This document shows, one piece after another, positions 27,239 through 37,468 of a stretch of DNA of 64,000 nucleotides; the stretch's first letter is position 1; every line of letters starts with the position of its first letter. The notes below the pieces were generated by a model, which was not told the DNA's origin, did not search any database, and saw only the letters and a list, made by a program, of their open reading frames with translations. The DNA is from Paraburkholderia phytofirmans OLGA172 (GTDB taxonomy: Bacteria; Pseudomonadota; Gammaproteobacteria; Burkholderiales; Burkholderiaceae). Location of the stretch: NCBI RefSeq assembly GCF_001634365.1, contig NZ_CP014579.1, positions 2,108,001 to 2,172,000 of the forward strand, written 5' to 3'. The position numbers were made by a program, and so were the translations under genes.

Positions 27239-27625
27239 TTAATTTCCACCCGGTACGTCGACGCTCAGCCGGTTTGCCACTTTAGTCACCCCCGAGACAG
27301 ACTGGGCGAGTTGCGTTGCGAGATCAATTTGCCCCTCCTCCGGCACCGACCCTACCAAGGTGACCTTGCCCGAGCGCGCAACAATGCCCAGGTGCAACAT
27401 GTCCACGGCGCCCCCACTCGCAATGGCCTTGCGCACGTCCCGCGAGAGCTTGCGATCGGCGGACTTCATCGCCTTGTGGGCCACAGCGTGGCTCGACGGG
27501 TTCGCCGGTTGCTCCTGTTGCGGCTCATCGGACGCCGGATACTTCATGCCATCGTCGGCATATGCCGACGACATCGCCACGGTGAGGGAAATTGCGGCAA
27601 TCATCGACCAAAGGTACTTGCTCAT
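27239..27625 (-). CDS. Periplasmic BON-domain protein
   Basis: 128 residues from ATG 27625 (GGGAGTGG upstream); the longer frame to 27670 lacks a ribosome site. Sec signal peptide SKYLWSMIAAISLTVAMSSA, cleaved near AYA. After a low-complexity linker, one BON domain (about residues 55-125) shows the glycine pattern: VRKAIASGGAVDMLHLGIVA, GKVTLVGSVPEEGQIDLA, VSGVTKVANRLSV. BON proteins bind the cell envelope and are often stress-induced. Confidence 0.88.
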   Translation of the reverse strand: MSKYLWSMIAAISLTVAMSSAYADDGMKYPASDEPQQEQPANPSSHAVAHKAMKSADRKLSRDVRKAIASGGAVDMLHLGIVARSGKVTLVGSVPEEGQIDLATQLAQSVSGVTKVANRLSVDVPGGN

Positions 27626-27676
27626 GTTCCACTCCCTTGAAAAATTGTTCGTACTTTGCCGCGCCGCCACGCGCTG

Positions 27677-28351
27677 TCAGTCTTTCCACTTTGCACCCAG
27701 GATCAAGCCGCAGTAGTTGAGACGGCGGTAGTCGGGATCCGCTCTCTCAAGCACATCCGCACTCACTGTCCCAAACGTAGACGCAGGCCGATGGGCGACA
27801 CCGTGACTAATCGCTTCAATAAACCGTTCCTTGAATTGCTTGCCGCGTGGCAACTCCTTCAGTATCTCTGCCTTCGACTCGCGCGAGAGGTTGGCTGCCT
27901 TGTCGCCGAAAAGGTCCGTGCGCACACCGGCAGCGAGCGAGGCGGCGAGCGGCGATGCGTGATCCGGGATTTCGCTTGTCGTGTGCAGTGCTACCGCATA
28001 CCAGACTTCCAACACCGTCGCATCAGCAACGCGATGACTCACGAGAAACTGCCGGGCCGCACTGGCACTGTCGAGCTCATAACGTCGTTGGGAAAAAGCG
28101 TATGCACCAGTGAGGCCAACGTTCATAAACATCGCCGCCACGTATAGCAATTCCGCATCGACCACCAACGCCTTCTGCTGCGCTGCCAGCGCAGCAAAGA
28201 CGAATACTCGTTGCGCGTGGAGGTTCAACACATCCGGTAACAATATTTCTGCAGTTTCGCGGGCACCGCATGCAAGATTACCTTCGGGTATCGCGATGCC
28301 GCTAATCCACTGCGACGAAGCTCCGTCTTGCGATGGGTCCTTCGGCTCCAC
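27677..28351 (-). CDS. HD-phosphohydrolase family protein with lost HD pair
   Basis: 224 residues, starting at a GTG with GGAG upstream. The fold is recognisable: first-helix His in LHAQRVFVFAALAA, ELLYVAAMFMNVGLT where relatives have LFHDxGLT, and the later His in YAVALHTTSEIPDH. The HD dipeptide is replaced by Met-Asn, so metal-dependent hydrolysis is doubtful. Relatives include cyanamide-hydratase-like and other HD proteins. It lies six bases beyond the position of the upstream start of the BON gene, in the same direction; co-transcription is possible. Confidence 0.75.
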   Translation of the reverse strand: MEPKDPSQDGASSQWISGIAIPEGNLACGARETAEILLPDVLNLHAQRVFVFAALAAQQKALVVDAELLYVAAMFMNVGLTGAYAFSQRRYELDSASAARQFLVSHRVADATVLEVWYAVALHTTSEIPDHASPLAASLAAGVRTDLFGDKAANLSRESKAEILKELPRGKQFKERFIEAISHGVAHRPASTFGTVSADVLERADPDYRRLNYCGLILGAKWKD

Positions 28352-28575
28352 TATGCCGCTCCAGAGGAATGTGCAAATGGCGAACCGGTGGTTTTCGATA
28401 AATCACCGAGCGAATCGAATTCGTCATTCCGAGAAGTCGTTCGATGTGAGAAAGAGTAGGACTGGAAGGAAATAAAAGTCCTGATTTGTCAGTTAATCTT
28501 CCTGAACGGCTAGCGACTCAGCGATTAACGGTATCTGACGGGCACTGCGGCAGGCGCACCTGTTCCAATGAATCG

Positions 28576-31500
28576 CTATGAAGCGGATTCCCGTGCAGGC
28601 AAAGTGAACCGGAACGTGGCCCCATGGGGCCTGTTTACTGTTGCCCACAATCGCCCGCCGTGGGCTTCAATGATCGCGCGGCAGATCGAAAGACCCATTC
28701 CCAGACCGTCGGGCTTCGTCGTGTGAAAGGCATCGAAGATGCGTTCGAGGTCCGCGGGATCGAGTCCATTTCCTGAATCCTCCACGGCGACAGCGACACC
28801 CGCCGATTGGGCATTGCAGGTGCTAATCAGCAGTTCTCGCCTGCCCTCGCCCATGCCGCTCATCGCCTCTACGCCGTTGACCATCAGGTTGAGAACGACT
28901 TGTTGCAATTGCACTCGATCCCCTTCGATCTGCGGCAGCCCCTCTACGAGGCGTAGTTGTACATCGATGCCGTGCTTCTCGGCTTCAATACGACCGAGCG
29001 CAATGACTTCAATGATCGTCTCGTTTATATCCAGGGGATCCTTTCGTTGGGGCGCCTTCTTGAAGAATGCATGGATCCGGCCAATCACGTCGGCGGCCCG
29101 TTTTCCGTCTGCGCTGATACGGCTGAGCGCCTGGCGAACCTCCTGCAAGTTGGGTGGCTGTGCGCTGAGCCAGCGCAACGCGGCGTCTGCATTCACCACT
29201 GCCGCCGTAATGGGCTGTCTGACTTCATGGGAGATCGACGCGGAAAGTTGTCCCATCGTCGCGACGCGGTTGGCGTGCGCCAGTTCCGTCTGGACCTCGC
29301 GATAGCGGCGTTCGTTTTCGCGGTTTTCCTGCTCGGCCTGCCTGCGCTCGGTCAAATCAAGGACGAACGCCACGCCGTGATCGCGTCGCTGATCGAACGC
29401 TGCAGCGCCGATCAACACGGGCACTCGTGTACCATCTTTACGGAAATATTCTTTCTCGTAGGGTTGGGCGGATCCGGTTGCCTCCAGGTCCAACAGCGCG
29501 GCTTCGTCACGATCGCGCCAGTCCTCCGGTGTCAGTTCCGTCCATCGTACGTTTCCGGAAAGCAGATCGAGCCGGTCGTAATCCACGATACGAAGAAAGG
29601 CATCGTTGGCATCAGTGATCAGGTCTGTCTTGTTCCAGATGAATATCCCGATGATATTCGCTTCGACCAACCGGCGAAACCTCGCCTCACGTTCCTGAAG
29701 ATCGCTATAAAGACGGGTGTTTTCCAGGGAGATTGCCGCCTGCGATGCCAGCACTTCCAGCAGAGAGATCCGGCCAGCCGTGAAGACGTGTGAGGCCATC
29801 GTATTTTCAAGGTAAAGCAAGGCACCCAAAGTTCCCTGCCTGACGAGAGGAAGGCAGAGGACCGACCGTGGCTTTTGGTGCGTGATGTATTCGTCGCCGG
29901 AAAAGCTGTTGGGTTTGGCGGCGTCATCGATAATGACACTCTTTTGCGTGTGGGCAACGTAGCGCAACAGCGATTCGGGGGCCGCATGGCTCGCGAGCGG
30001 CCCTTGACTCAGGACGATTTCGTCGCCGACGGCGCGTGCCTCGGCTGCAATGGGGTACTCATCGGACTGCGGCAGGATAAGCAACCCTCGATCGGAGCCA
30101 GCAGTTTGCAGCGCAATCGTCATTAGCCGCTCGATCAGTCTGGGTAATTCGATCTCACCGGAAACGGCTTGAGACGCCTTCACGACAGTAGCAACGTCCA
30201 GTTGCTGGACAGGTGAGACAGTGGTCGTTCCGGCGTGTTCAGCATAGGCTACCGACAAACGCGGATAGCACGACTCCAGATGGCGGACCTTACCGTTGGC
30301 GCCCCAGAGGGCGAAACAGGACAGTGCATTGTGCAAATGGGCGTAGGCATTTGTCTCAAGACCGAAACTAAGGTAAAACCGGCCGGCGAACTCGCTGGCA
30401 ATGCCTTCGTTATGGACGAAGCCTCCATCATGCGCCGCACGGATCGCGCTTTCATAGAGGCGCATCGCTTCCAGGTGATGGCCGTCTATGCGCGCGGCTT
30501 CGGCCGCCACGAGTTCAAATTTGTCCCGGAAGGTTGGCGAACCTTTTTCGGCCCATTCCCGCAGTTGCGCGGCATGCACGTGTAACATCTCGCACCATTT
30601 TCGTTGACCGGCTGGAGACACCTCGTCGTCCCACGCTGCCGCGACAGCAAGCGCTCCGAAGAAATGGTAGTTCAACAATTGAATATGGCCAGCCGAACTC
30701 CACAGCAGCTGTTCAGCCTTCTGACGTGCATCGATCGCGGCCCGGTTATCGCCAAAGATGATGCGTGCTTCCAGTTTCAAAACCCAATACCAGCAGACCA
30801 TCGTGTTCATGCGATTGACATCGAGCTGTGCTTCGAATGTATCCTCGTCAAATTCGGCGTCACTGAATGTAGAGAACGACGATGTCTTGCCCTGCATATT
30901 CAGAATGTATCGTTGCTGGCTGACGATAATATCGGCTGCATCTCGAAACCTCGCCGCACGCGCGAATTCGAGTCCAAGCACGGACTCCTGCCAAACCTCC
31001 TCCAGAAGATCGCCTCGAAGGAACAGGTCGGTGATGACGTGGTTGCGGCTAAAACAGACAAAGGTCAGGTCTCCTGTTTCCACTCCAATACGAATCGCCG
31101 TTGCAAGATGGCGAAGCCCGGTTGCGATCGGTTGCGTCCAGAGCGACGCGATCTCCATAGCGAAATACGTGCGGGCCCGGTATAAGGTCAGGTCGTACTT
31201 TTCCACGAGTGCGCCGGCTAGCCTGGCGAACTCGTAGCCTTCTGGATATCTGTGAAAGACCTGTCCCAGGAACACGCCGAACCACGCATAGCCGACCGCC
31301 GCGGCGTCCGTATTGCCCCGCCGCACGCTGATATCGAGCATCTTGCACAGTACAAGACAGGTCAGATTGAAGTCGGTGAAGATCGATGGTGCGAAGAGGA
31401 CGGAAAGAAGGCGTATGGCCGCTCCGATCTGGGGGTCCGATGTAAGGGGCAAATTGATCAAGTCTTGAATTGGCCTTTCGCCCAAGGTTTTCCAGACGTT

Positions 31501-34101
31501 GTCGTATTCCGCCTCTACGTGCTCACGCGTGGGATGCATCGGCATGTCGACGCCAAAAAGGTGCAAGCATTCGAGCCCGCTCTCTATGGCTAGCGCATTC
31601 TCTGATTTCACCACATGGAGATCGATCTTGATGCGGTACACGGCTGCCTTGTCAATCAACGACGTACAGCGTGTCAGGAGCTCCTCGATGAGTACTTCCG
31701 CTGTTTCGAAATGGCCGCTCAGAAATTCGCATTCCGCTCTTTCAAGTCTGATTCGGAAGGCGAAACCATTGCAACGCGTCCAGGCCTGGTCCCCAAGGAT
31801 CAGCATTGCCTTCGATAAGTACAGGCACGCGGAACTGTGGGCCGCCGACGCTTTTGCTTTTCTGGCGGCGCGAAGATTGAGGTCGGCGATCTGCTGCTTC
31901 TCGGCCCATTCGGTCACGAGTGACATGCCGGCATTGAGTTGATTGGCGACATCGAATATTCGCTCTGCAATCGAGGCAGGCCCTATTCCGCTGAAGAGCT
32001 TCCGGCCGATGCGGAGGTGGGTGTTGGGCCGCGATTCCACAGGAACGAGCGAATACGCCGCCTCCCAGACACGATCATGCGCAAACTTGAACGACTCGTC
32101 CTGATGGGTGACGAGCCCCAACCGCACGGACTCCCAAAGGTCCTTCCGGATTTCATCGTTGGTTTTTTCGCGTGCTATCGACAGCGCCGCGATGCCCGCC
32201 GTGGTTCCAAGGCAAGCCAGATCCTTGAGTGCTTCCAGCGTCGCGGGCCGTAATCGCTTCAGCTTTTCGACCATAAGATCGACGACGTTGTCGCTAAAGC
32301 CTCTGGCCTCGATGCTTGCCAGATTCCAGTTCCATCTGGCATCTTGCGCATCGAAGCTCAGCAGGTGCTCGTCGCACAACGAGTTTAGAAATTGAATCGC
32401 GAAGAACGGGTTGCCCAGCGTTTTGTCATGCAGAAGCCGCGCAAGCGGCATGGCGACCGCGTGGTCGCAGTGAAGCGTGTCGGCGACCAACTCGAGCAAA
32501 TCGTCGATCGACAGCGGTGTCAGTACAATATCCCGAACAATCGTCCCCGCACCTCGGATGGTGTCGAGCGTGTGCGTCAGCGGGTGAGACGGCCCTACCT
32601 CGTTCCCCCTGAACGCGCCGATCAGCAGCAGGTAACGTGCATCCGGGTGACTGGTCAGCTCCTCGAGCAGCCTGAGTGTCGCTGCGTCCAACCACTGGAG
32701 ATCGTCAAGAAAGAGCGCGAGTGGGTGCTCCTTTCGTGCGAATACACCCACGAATGAGCGCAATGCCATGTGGAAGCGTGTCTGAGCTTCCGCTGGCGGA
32801 AGCTCAGGAACCGCCGACTGTTTGCCGACAACAAACTCGAGATCGGGAATCAGTTCGACAATCAATTGCGCGTTCGCCCCCAATGCCGAGCGAATGTCAT
32901 CGCGCCAACGGCCGACCTCTGCATCGTGCTGAGCGAGGATCTGGCGTATCAGTGTCTGGAACGCCTGGGCAAGTGTCGCGTAGGGGACGTCACGCTTGTG
33001 CTGGTCAAATTTTCCCGAGATAAAAATGCCGCGCGGAATCACGACCGCTTTATGAAGCTCGTTGACCATCGAGGATTTGCCGACACCCGAGTATCCCGAG
33101 ACCAGGACTAGAATCGGCGTGCCTTTCGCCACCACTTGATCGAATGCGTTGAGCAGAGCCTCTCGCTCGCGCTCGCGACCATATAGCTTCTCTGCAATGA
33201 GAAGTTGATCGGACGCGTCGTGGCCGCCGAGTCTGAAAGCGTCAATATATTTGTGAGCCTCCCATTGAGCAAGGCATTTGCGAAGATCGGCCTCGGCACC
33301 GGCAGCCGTCTGGTACCGCTCTTCGGCGGTTTTGGCGAGCAACTTCATGACGATGCCGGTTACTGTCGCCGGAACCGCCGCACCCTCCGGCAAGTGCTCG
33401 ACGAGTGGCACAGGCGGTCTTGCTATATGGGCATACACCCACTCTGTCGGATCAGAAGCGGTGAACGGCAGACTTCCGCTCAACATTTCATACAGTGTGA
33501 CGCCCAAAGAATAAAGGTCGCTGCGGGAATCGATCGATCGATTCATCCTTCCGGTCTGTTCAGGCGCCATATAGGCGAGCGTACCGGCTATGGTCTCAGG
33601 CGATTCCGGCAGTTGGCGCTCACGCGGAAGAGGCGACGCGATCCCAAAGCCAGTGAGCCAGACCTGTCCAGTCTCCGTATTGACGAAGACATTAGCCGGT
33701 TTGATGTCCCTATGAATAAACCCACGCTCATGCAGCTTTCCAAGCGCGGCCGATAAGCCGATAGCGAGCTGCAGAAATCTGCCCAGTTCCATGGGCGGCC
33801 CGATCACGCGTTCAAGCGGCTCCCCACCTGGATCCTCAAGTATGAGGATAGCTTGGCCGCCCGCCCCCCGCACGAGCGCCAAGGGCCGTACCGCCCAGGC
33901 ATCCTTCAACTCGTCCTTTAGCCCGTACTCGTGCGCGAGTCGACGCAGGTCATCGGGTGTCGCGTGAACTTCGGCCGCAAACAGCGCGGGCATACAGTCG
34001 TGATCGCCATCCGCCCAGCCTCTGCAGAAAACGCGGTGACCGTCCTGCCATACCACCTCAAAGCCGCTGTCCGCGCCGAGAGTAATGCCGCAGAATTTCA
34101 C
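28576..34101 (-). CDS. Ser/Thr kinase - ATPase - GAF - PAS - histidine kinase fusion
   Basis: About 1841 residues from the GTG at 34101 (GGAG upstream); an ATG at 34191 also opens the frame without a good ribosome site. Order: protein kinase domain (about 10-280; FIHRDIKPANV, LTGFGIAS, YMAPEQTGR), AAA-type ATPase (Walker A LVSGYSGVGKSS near 338, LFLDDLQWLDA), long helical TPR-like region (650-1280), GAF (about 1330-1470), PAS (1490-1610), HisKA with H-box SISHEVRQPITAAV near 1620, HATPase with NLMVNGVEAM, DSGNGLDP and GLGMGLSICR. The Mg-binding Asp of the kinase DFG is Gly here. No receiver domain; the FixJ-type regulator at 40806-41480 is a possible partner. Cytoplasmic, no membrane segment seen. 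Confidence 0.9.
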   Translation of the reverse strand: MKFCGITLGADSGFEVVWQDGHRVFCRGWADGDHDCMPALFAAEVHATPDDLRRLAHEYGLKDELKDAWAVRPLALVRGAGGQAILILEDPGGEPLERVIGPPMELGRFLQLAIGLSAALGKLHERGFIHRDIKPANVFVNTETGQVWLTGFGIASPLPRERQLPESPETIAGTLAYMAPEQTGRMNRSIDSRSDLYSLGVTLYEMLSGSLPFTASDPTEWVYAHIARPPVPLVEHLPEGAAVPATVTGIVMKLLAKTAEERYQTAAGAEADLRKCLAQWEAHKYIDAFRLGGHDASDQLLIAEKLYGREREREALLNAFDQVVAKGTPILVLVSGYSGVGKSSMVNELHKAVVIPRGIFISGKFDQHKRDVPYATLAQAFQTLIRQILAQHDAEVGRWRDDIRSALGANAQLIVELIPDLEFVVGKQSAVPELPPAEAQTRFHMALRSFVGVFARKEHPLALFLDDLQWLDAATLRLLEELTSHPDARYLLLIGAFRGNEVGPSHPLTHTLDTIRGAGTIVRDIVLTPLSIDDLLELVADTLHCDHAVAMPLARLLHDKTLGNPFFAIQFLNSLCDEHLLSFDAQDARWNWNLASIEARGFSDNVVDLMVEKLKRLRPATLEALKDLACLGTTAGIAALSIAREKTNDEIRKDLWESVRLGLVTHQDESFKFAHDRVWEAAYSLVPVESRPNTHLRIGRKLFSGIGPASIAERIFDVANQLNAGMSLVTEWAEKQQIADLNLRAARKAKASAAHSSACLYLSKAMLILGDQAWTRCNGFAFRIRLERAECEFLSGHFETAEVLIEELLTRCTSLIDKAAVYRIKIDLHVVKSENALAIESGLECLHLFGVDMPMHPTREHVEAEYDNVWKTLGERPIQDLINLPLTSDPQIGAAIRLLSVLFAPSIFTDFNLTCLVLCKMLDISVRRGNTDAAAVGYAWFGVFLGQVFHRYPEGYEFARLAGALVEKYDLTLYRARTYFAMEIASLWTQPIATGLRHLATAIRIGVETGDLTFVCFSRNHVITDLFLRGDLLEEVWQESVLGLEFARAARFRDAADIIVSQQRYILNMQGKTSSFSTFSDAEFDEDTFEAQLDVNRMNTMVCWYWVLKLEARIIFGDNRAAIDARQKAEQLLWSSAGHIQLLNYHFFGALAVAAAWDDEVSPAGQRKWCEMLHVHAAQLREWAEKGSPTFRDKFELVAAEAARIDGHHLEAMRLYESAIRAAHDGGFVHNEGIASEFAGRFYLSFGLETNAYAHLHNALSCFALWGANGKVRHLESCYPRLSVAYAEHAGTTTVSPVQQLDVATVVKASQAVSGEIELPRLIERLMTIALQTAGSDRGLLILPQSDEYPIAAEARAVGDEIVLSQGPLASHAAPESLLRYVAHTQKSVIIDDAAKPNSFSGDEYITHQKPRSVLCLPLVRQGTLGALLYLENTMASHVFTAGRISLLEVLASQAAISLENTRLYSDLQEREARFRRLVEANIIGIFIWNKTDLITDANDAFLRIVDYDRLDLLSGNVRWTELTPEDWRDRDEAALLDLEATGSAQPYEKEYFRKDGTRVPVLIGAAAFDQRRDHGVAFVLDLTERRQAEQENRENERRYREVQTELAHANRVATMGQLSASISHEVRQPITAAVVNADAALRWLSAQPPNLQEVRQALSRISADGKRAADVIGRIHAFFKKAPQRKDPLDINETIIEVIALGRIEAEKHGIDVQLRLVEGLPQIEGDRVQLQQVVLNLMVNGVEAMSGMGEGRRELLISTCNAQSAGVAVAVEDSGNGLDPADLERIFDAFHTTKPDGLGMGLSICRAIIEAHGGRLWATVNRPHGATFRFTLPARESAS

Positions 34102-34390
34102 TGGTACGACTCCACTGTCAGTAGCCGCGCAGCGTTCCAGAGGCTTGACGTAACAATGTTGCCGCTTTGGACAACATCCAGGATTCGGCATGCAGGCTGG
34201 ACTCGCAACGTGTGCGAGCCCATCATACTCAAAAAGCCATCTTCCGGTTCAATCTAATCAGCGAGCTGAAGCCATTTCGACGCACTAGCGGCGCGTGCAG
34301 CCCGGCGGCGGGCAGACGATTTGGGCGCAGGAATGCCTGCGTTGGGGCGCTTGCCTGCCGGCTGCGTCATTGGCCCGTGAGCGAGTACTC

Positions 34391-37342
34391 CTAGAAGCGG
34401 TCCGATTGCGCGGCGCTGGCGAACCATGTAAGCCCGCCGTCGTATTGGGCAACCTTCGGCTGCGTTACGTCGGGCACATCAGAATCGCCCTTTGCACCGG
34501 AAGTATCAAGTTCTCCTAGCAGCGCGTGAGCTGTGCGGACGTCGAGACTCACCGACGTTTTGGGAAACAATGCGCAGAGTGAACCCAGCACCTGGCGTGC
34601 TGCCTCATCGCGTCCCTGCGAGTGCCACAGTTGTGCGAGCGGGATCGCCGCGCGCAATTCCCACATCCGCGCCCCCTGCCGTTGGGCGATCTCGATAGCA
34701 TGCAGCAATGCGGTCTGTGCACGAGTCTCATGTTCGGTTGGCGATGACCGCCTCAATACAGCCGCGCGCGCCTCCAACATCGAAATTACGCCCAAAACCC
34801 GCCAGATATCCGCGGTGAACAGATGGTTACCACCCTCATTGCAGTACGCCAGCGTCTCGTCGAGTATCCGCCGTGCTTCGGTCGTGCTTCCCGCATGGGC
34901 CAGAGCTTCGGCCCACGCGCTTGCCATCGAGGTACTTATCCTGCTGAAGCCACCTGCCCGCAGGGCAGCGAGCGCCGTTTCGAGCATCTCCAAACCCCGT
35001 TCAGTGCGCCCGCTCAGGATGTCCAGGCGTCCACTCAGGCAATCGCAGCACGCCTGCCAGATTTCCAGCCGATGTTGGGTCGCCTGCGTGCGCAGGATGT
35101 CAAGGTAGCGAGCTGCGGTTGGCAGATCGCCGGACAACAAAGCAAGGGAAACCGCCGAATCCCCGAGCAGGTCACTCAGCGACCGGGCTCCCATGTCGCT
35201 GCGAACCGAATTGACCATCGCGTCGATCAAGGCCATGGCCTCGTCGGGATAGCCTTGTACCCATAAGATCCGCGCGAGGTTGGCGGTGGCCACGACCACC
35301 GTATCGACGCGAAAGCCCACCGTATGGGACATCTCCTGTTGATGTGCCCCAAGGCGCGTGAGCCCCCGCTCCACCAGCGTGCGGGCATACGTATGTTCAC
35401 CAAGCCAGCAAAGCGACACGCAAACCAGTTGATCCGCGAGCATCGCCTGCAAATCGTCGCCACTTTCGCCGGCAAGCATCTGAAGTAACGTCGCGTACTT
35501 TAACGATGCCCGAATGCGTCCTGCAGCCAGTGTCGCATTGAAGAGACCCCACAGGGCGCGAGCCTGAAACTCATCGTTGTGCTGCTGGACAGCGAGCGAC
35601 AGCACCTCGAGCCACAGGCGGTTCGCCTCGCTCACCGGCCCACGTGTAAGCAGTAGCGCAGAGGCGAGTGCCGAACGCAACCGTAGCTCACAGGCCGCAT
35701 CGACCGTACCGGCGGGCAGCGTTTCAAGAGCCGTCACGGCACGGCCGGCGCGCGTACAGCATTCTTCAATCAACGACCATGCCAGCAACGCCTCGACCAG
35801 TGTCCCGGTGAGTTCGATGCCAAGCAGTTGATCGCCTTCCGGCGAGAATGCCCATTCCAGCACGCTGCGTGCATCGTCCAATGCATCGCGCAGATGGTCC
35901 GGCGCTTCGCGCGTCAAGACGTGCGTCGTCAACAGCCCGCCCGACTCTCCAAAGCGCCGCTGCAGCCAACGCGCATGGGCGGCGGCGATAGCCGGGGTTT
36001 CCCCTTCATCCTGCAACTTTTCCCGCGCATAGGCGCGGGTCGATTCGGGCAACCAGTAGCGGGTCAAGGTGTCTTCAAACTCGACCCCCAATAGCGATTT
36101 CTCGGCTAGCTCGCCGACGCTCGTCGCGACCAGCATCGGATTGATGGCGTCATCTGCGGCGACCGCGCATGCATCGTCGATCAGAAAGGTGCTGGCGAAC
36201 TGGCCCAACCGGCGAAACACTGCGCGGGCCACTGGGTCCAGCGTTGCGTAGCTCCAGTCAAACGTGGCGCGAAGCGTCTGGTGACGTGGTAGTGCGGTTC
36301 TGCAGCCGCCGGTCAACACCGTCAGCCGGTCGTCGAGCCGCCGGTGCAGGCCATCGATGCCTAGCGTCGCCGCACACGCGGCGGCCAGTTCAATGGCCAG
36401 AGGAATGCCGTCCAGGCGGCGGCATACCTCCCCGACGAGCGATACGCTTGCTGCGTCTTCGGAAATGCGCGGCTGCAACATTCGGACTCGGTGCAGAAAA
36501 AGCCGCACTGCAGAGTGAGCCAGCACGTCCTCGCAATGGTCGCCCTTCGCGGGAACGTCGAGCGACTGCACACGGTATATTGATTCAGCGGCTACTCGCA
36601 ACGGCTCCCGGCTGGTGGTCAGGATTCGCAAGATGGGACTATGGCGAGTCAAAACGTCGGTCAGAGAGGCCACCGCGTCAATCACGTGCTCTGCATTGTC
36701 GAGTATGAGGAGACACTGCTTTCCCGCAAGCGCCGTGGCGATGCGCGCGGCTGTTATCGTGCCGCCCGCGAATACCAGACCACAGGCTTCGGCGACAGCA
36801 ACCAGCACGGTCGCTGCGTCCGCATGGGCCGCCAGCGCCACAAAGTGCACGCCATCGGCGAACCGGTCCGCGACGTTCCTGGCAACTGCCGTTGCGAGGC
36901 TTGTCTTGCCGATCCCACCCGCACCCACCAACGTCACGGCGCGAGCCTGCCCTAGCAGGTTGGCAATCTCCCGAAACGCCACGTCCCGCCCGAACAGTTC
37001 GCCCATTGCCTGGGGCCGAACTTCGATGTCAGCATTTGTTTGCGGCTGTTGTTCCTGGCGTCCCGCCAGTTGATAGCCACGCCCGGTTAGCGTAATGATC
37101 AAGTCCCTGTCCACACCGAGCGCTTTGCGTAACGCCGACAAGTGCACCTGCAGGTTGTTTTCCTCGACAATCGTATCCGGCCAGACATGACGGATCAGTT
37201 CGTCCTTGGTAACCAGACGACCACTGAAGGCCGCGAGATAGGCCAGAATGTCGAACGCGCGTGCACCAATGCGTACCCGCCCCGCTCCACACCTGAGCGT
37301 GCGCATCTCCGTATCGAGCTCAAAGTGACCAATCTGAACCAT
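34391..37342 (-). CDS. Winged-helix / NTPase / TPR transcriptional regulator
   Basis: 983 residues. ATG at 37342 with GGGAG upstream is preferred to the TTGs just before it. N-terminal OmpR-type winged helix (1-95; LVTKDELIRHVWPD, NNLQVHLSALRKALG, TGRGYQLAGR). Then a STAND/NB-ARC-like NTPase: Walker A GAGGIGKTSLATAVA (about 141), Walker B CLLILDNAEHV, RILTTSREPLRV, GIPLAIELAAACAA. Residues ~480-960 are helical repeats. It lies 289 bp upstream of the fusion kinase on the same strand. Its close paralogue is at 44199-47162. A ligand- or partner-gated activator is inferred; no target is visible. Confidence 0.88.
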   Translation of the reverse strand: MVQIGHFELDTEMRTLRCGAGRVRIGARAFDILAYLAAFSGRLVTKDELIRHVWPDTIVEENNLQVHLSALRKALGVDRDLIITLTGRGYQLAGRQEQQPQTNADIEVRPQAMGELFGRDVAFREIANLLGQARAVTLVGAGGIGKTSLATAVARNVADRFADGVHFVALAAHADAATVLVAVAEACGLVFAGGTITAARIATALAGKQCLLILDNAEHVIDAVASLTDVLTRHSPILRILTTSREPLRVAAESIYRVQSLDVPAKGDHCEDVLAHSAVRLFLHRVRMLQPRISEDAASVSLVGEVCRRLDGIPLAIELAAACAATLGIDGLHRRLDDRLTVLTGGCRTALPRHQTLRATFDWSYATLDPVARAVFRRLGQFASTFLIDDACAVAADDAINPMLVATSVGELAEKSLLGVEFEDTLTRYWLPESTRAYAREKLQDEGETPAIAAAHARWLQRRFGESGGLLTTHVLTREAPDHLRDALDDARSVLEWAFSPEGDQLLGIELTGTLVEALLAWSLIEECCTRAGRAVTALETLPAGTVDAACELRLRSALASALLLTRGPVSEANRLWLEVLSLAVQQHNDEFQARALWGLFNATLAAGRIRASLKYATLLQMLAGESGDDLQAMLADQLVCVSLCWLGEHTYARTLVERGLTRLGAHQQEMSHTVGFRVDTVVVATANLARILWVQGYPDEAMALIDAMVNSVRSDMGARSLSDLLGDSAVSLALLSGDLPTAARYLDILRTQATQHRLEIWQACCDCLSGRLDILSGRTERGLEMLETALAALRAGGFSRISTSMASAWAEALAHAGSTTEARRILDETLAYCNEGGNHLFTADIWRVLGVISMLEARAAVLRRSSPTEHETRAQTALLHAIEIAQRQGARMWELRAAIPLAQLWHSQGRDEAARQVLGSLCALFPKTSVSLDVRTAHALLGELDTSGAKGDSDVPDVTQPKVAQYDGGLTWFASAAQSDRF

Positions 37343-37468
37343 CAACAACTCCCAATCTTTTTTGAACTGCTAGTCATTGAGTGCGGCCGGGTTGAATGCA
37401 CGAGGCGGCACTGCACACCGAGGACGCGTTCGCTGCTCAACGGGCGAATTGCAGGTTGTGGTAGCGGT

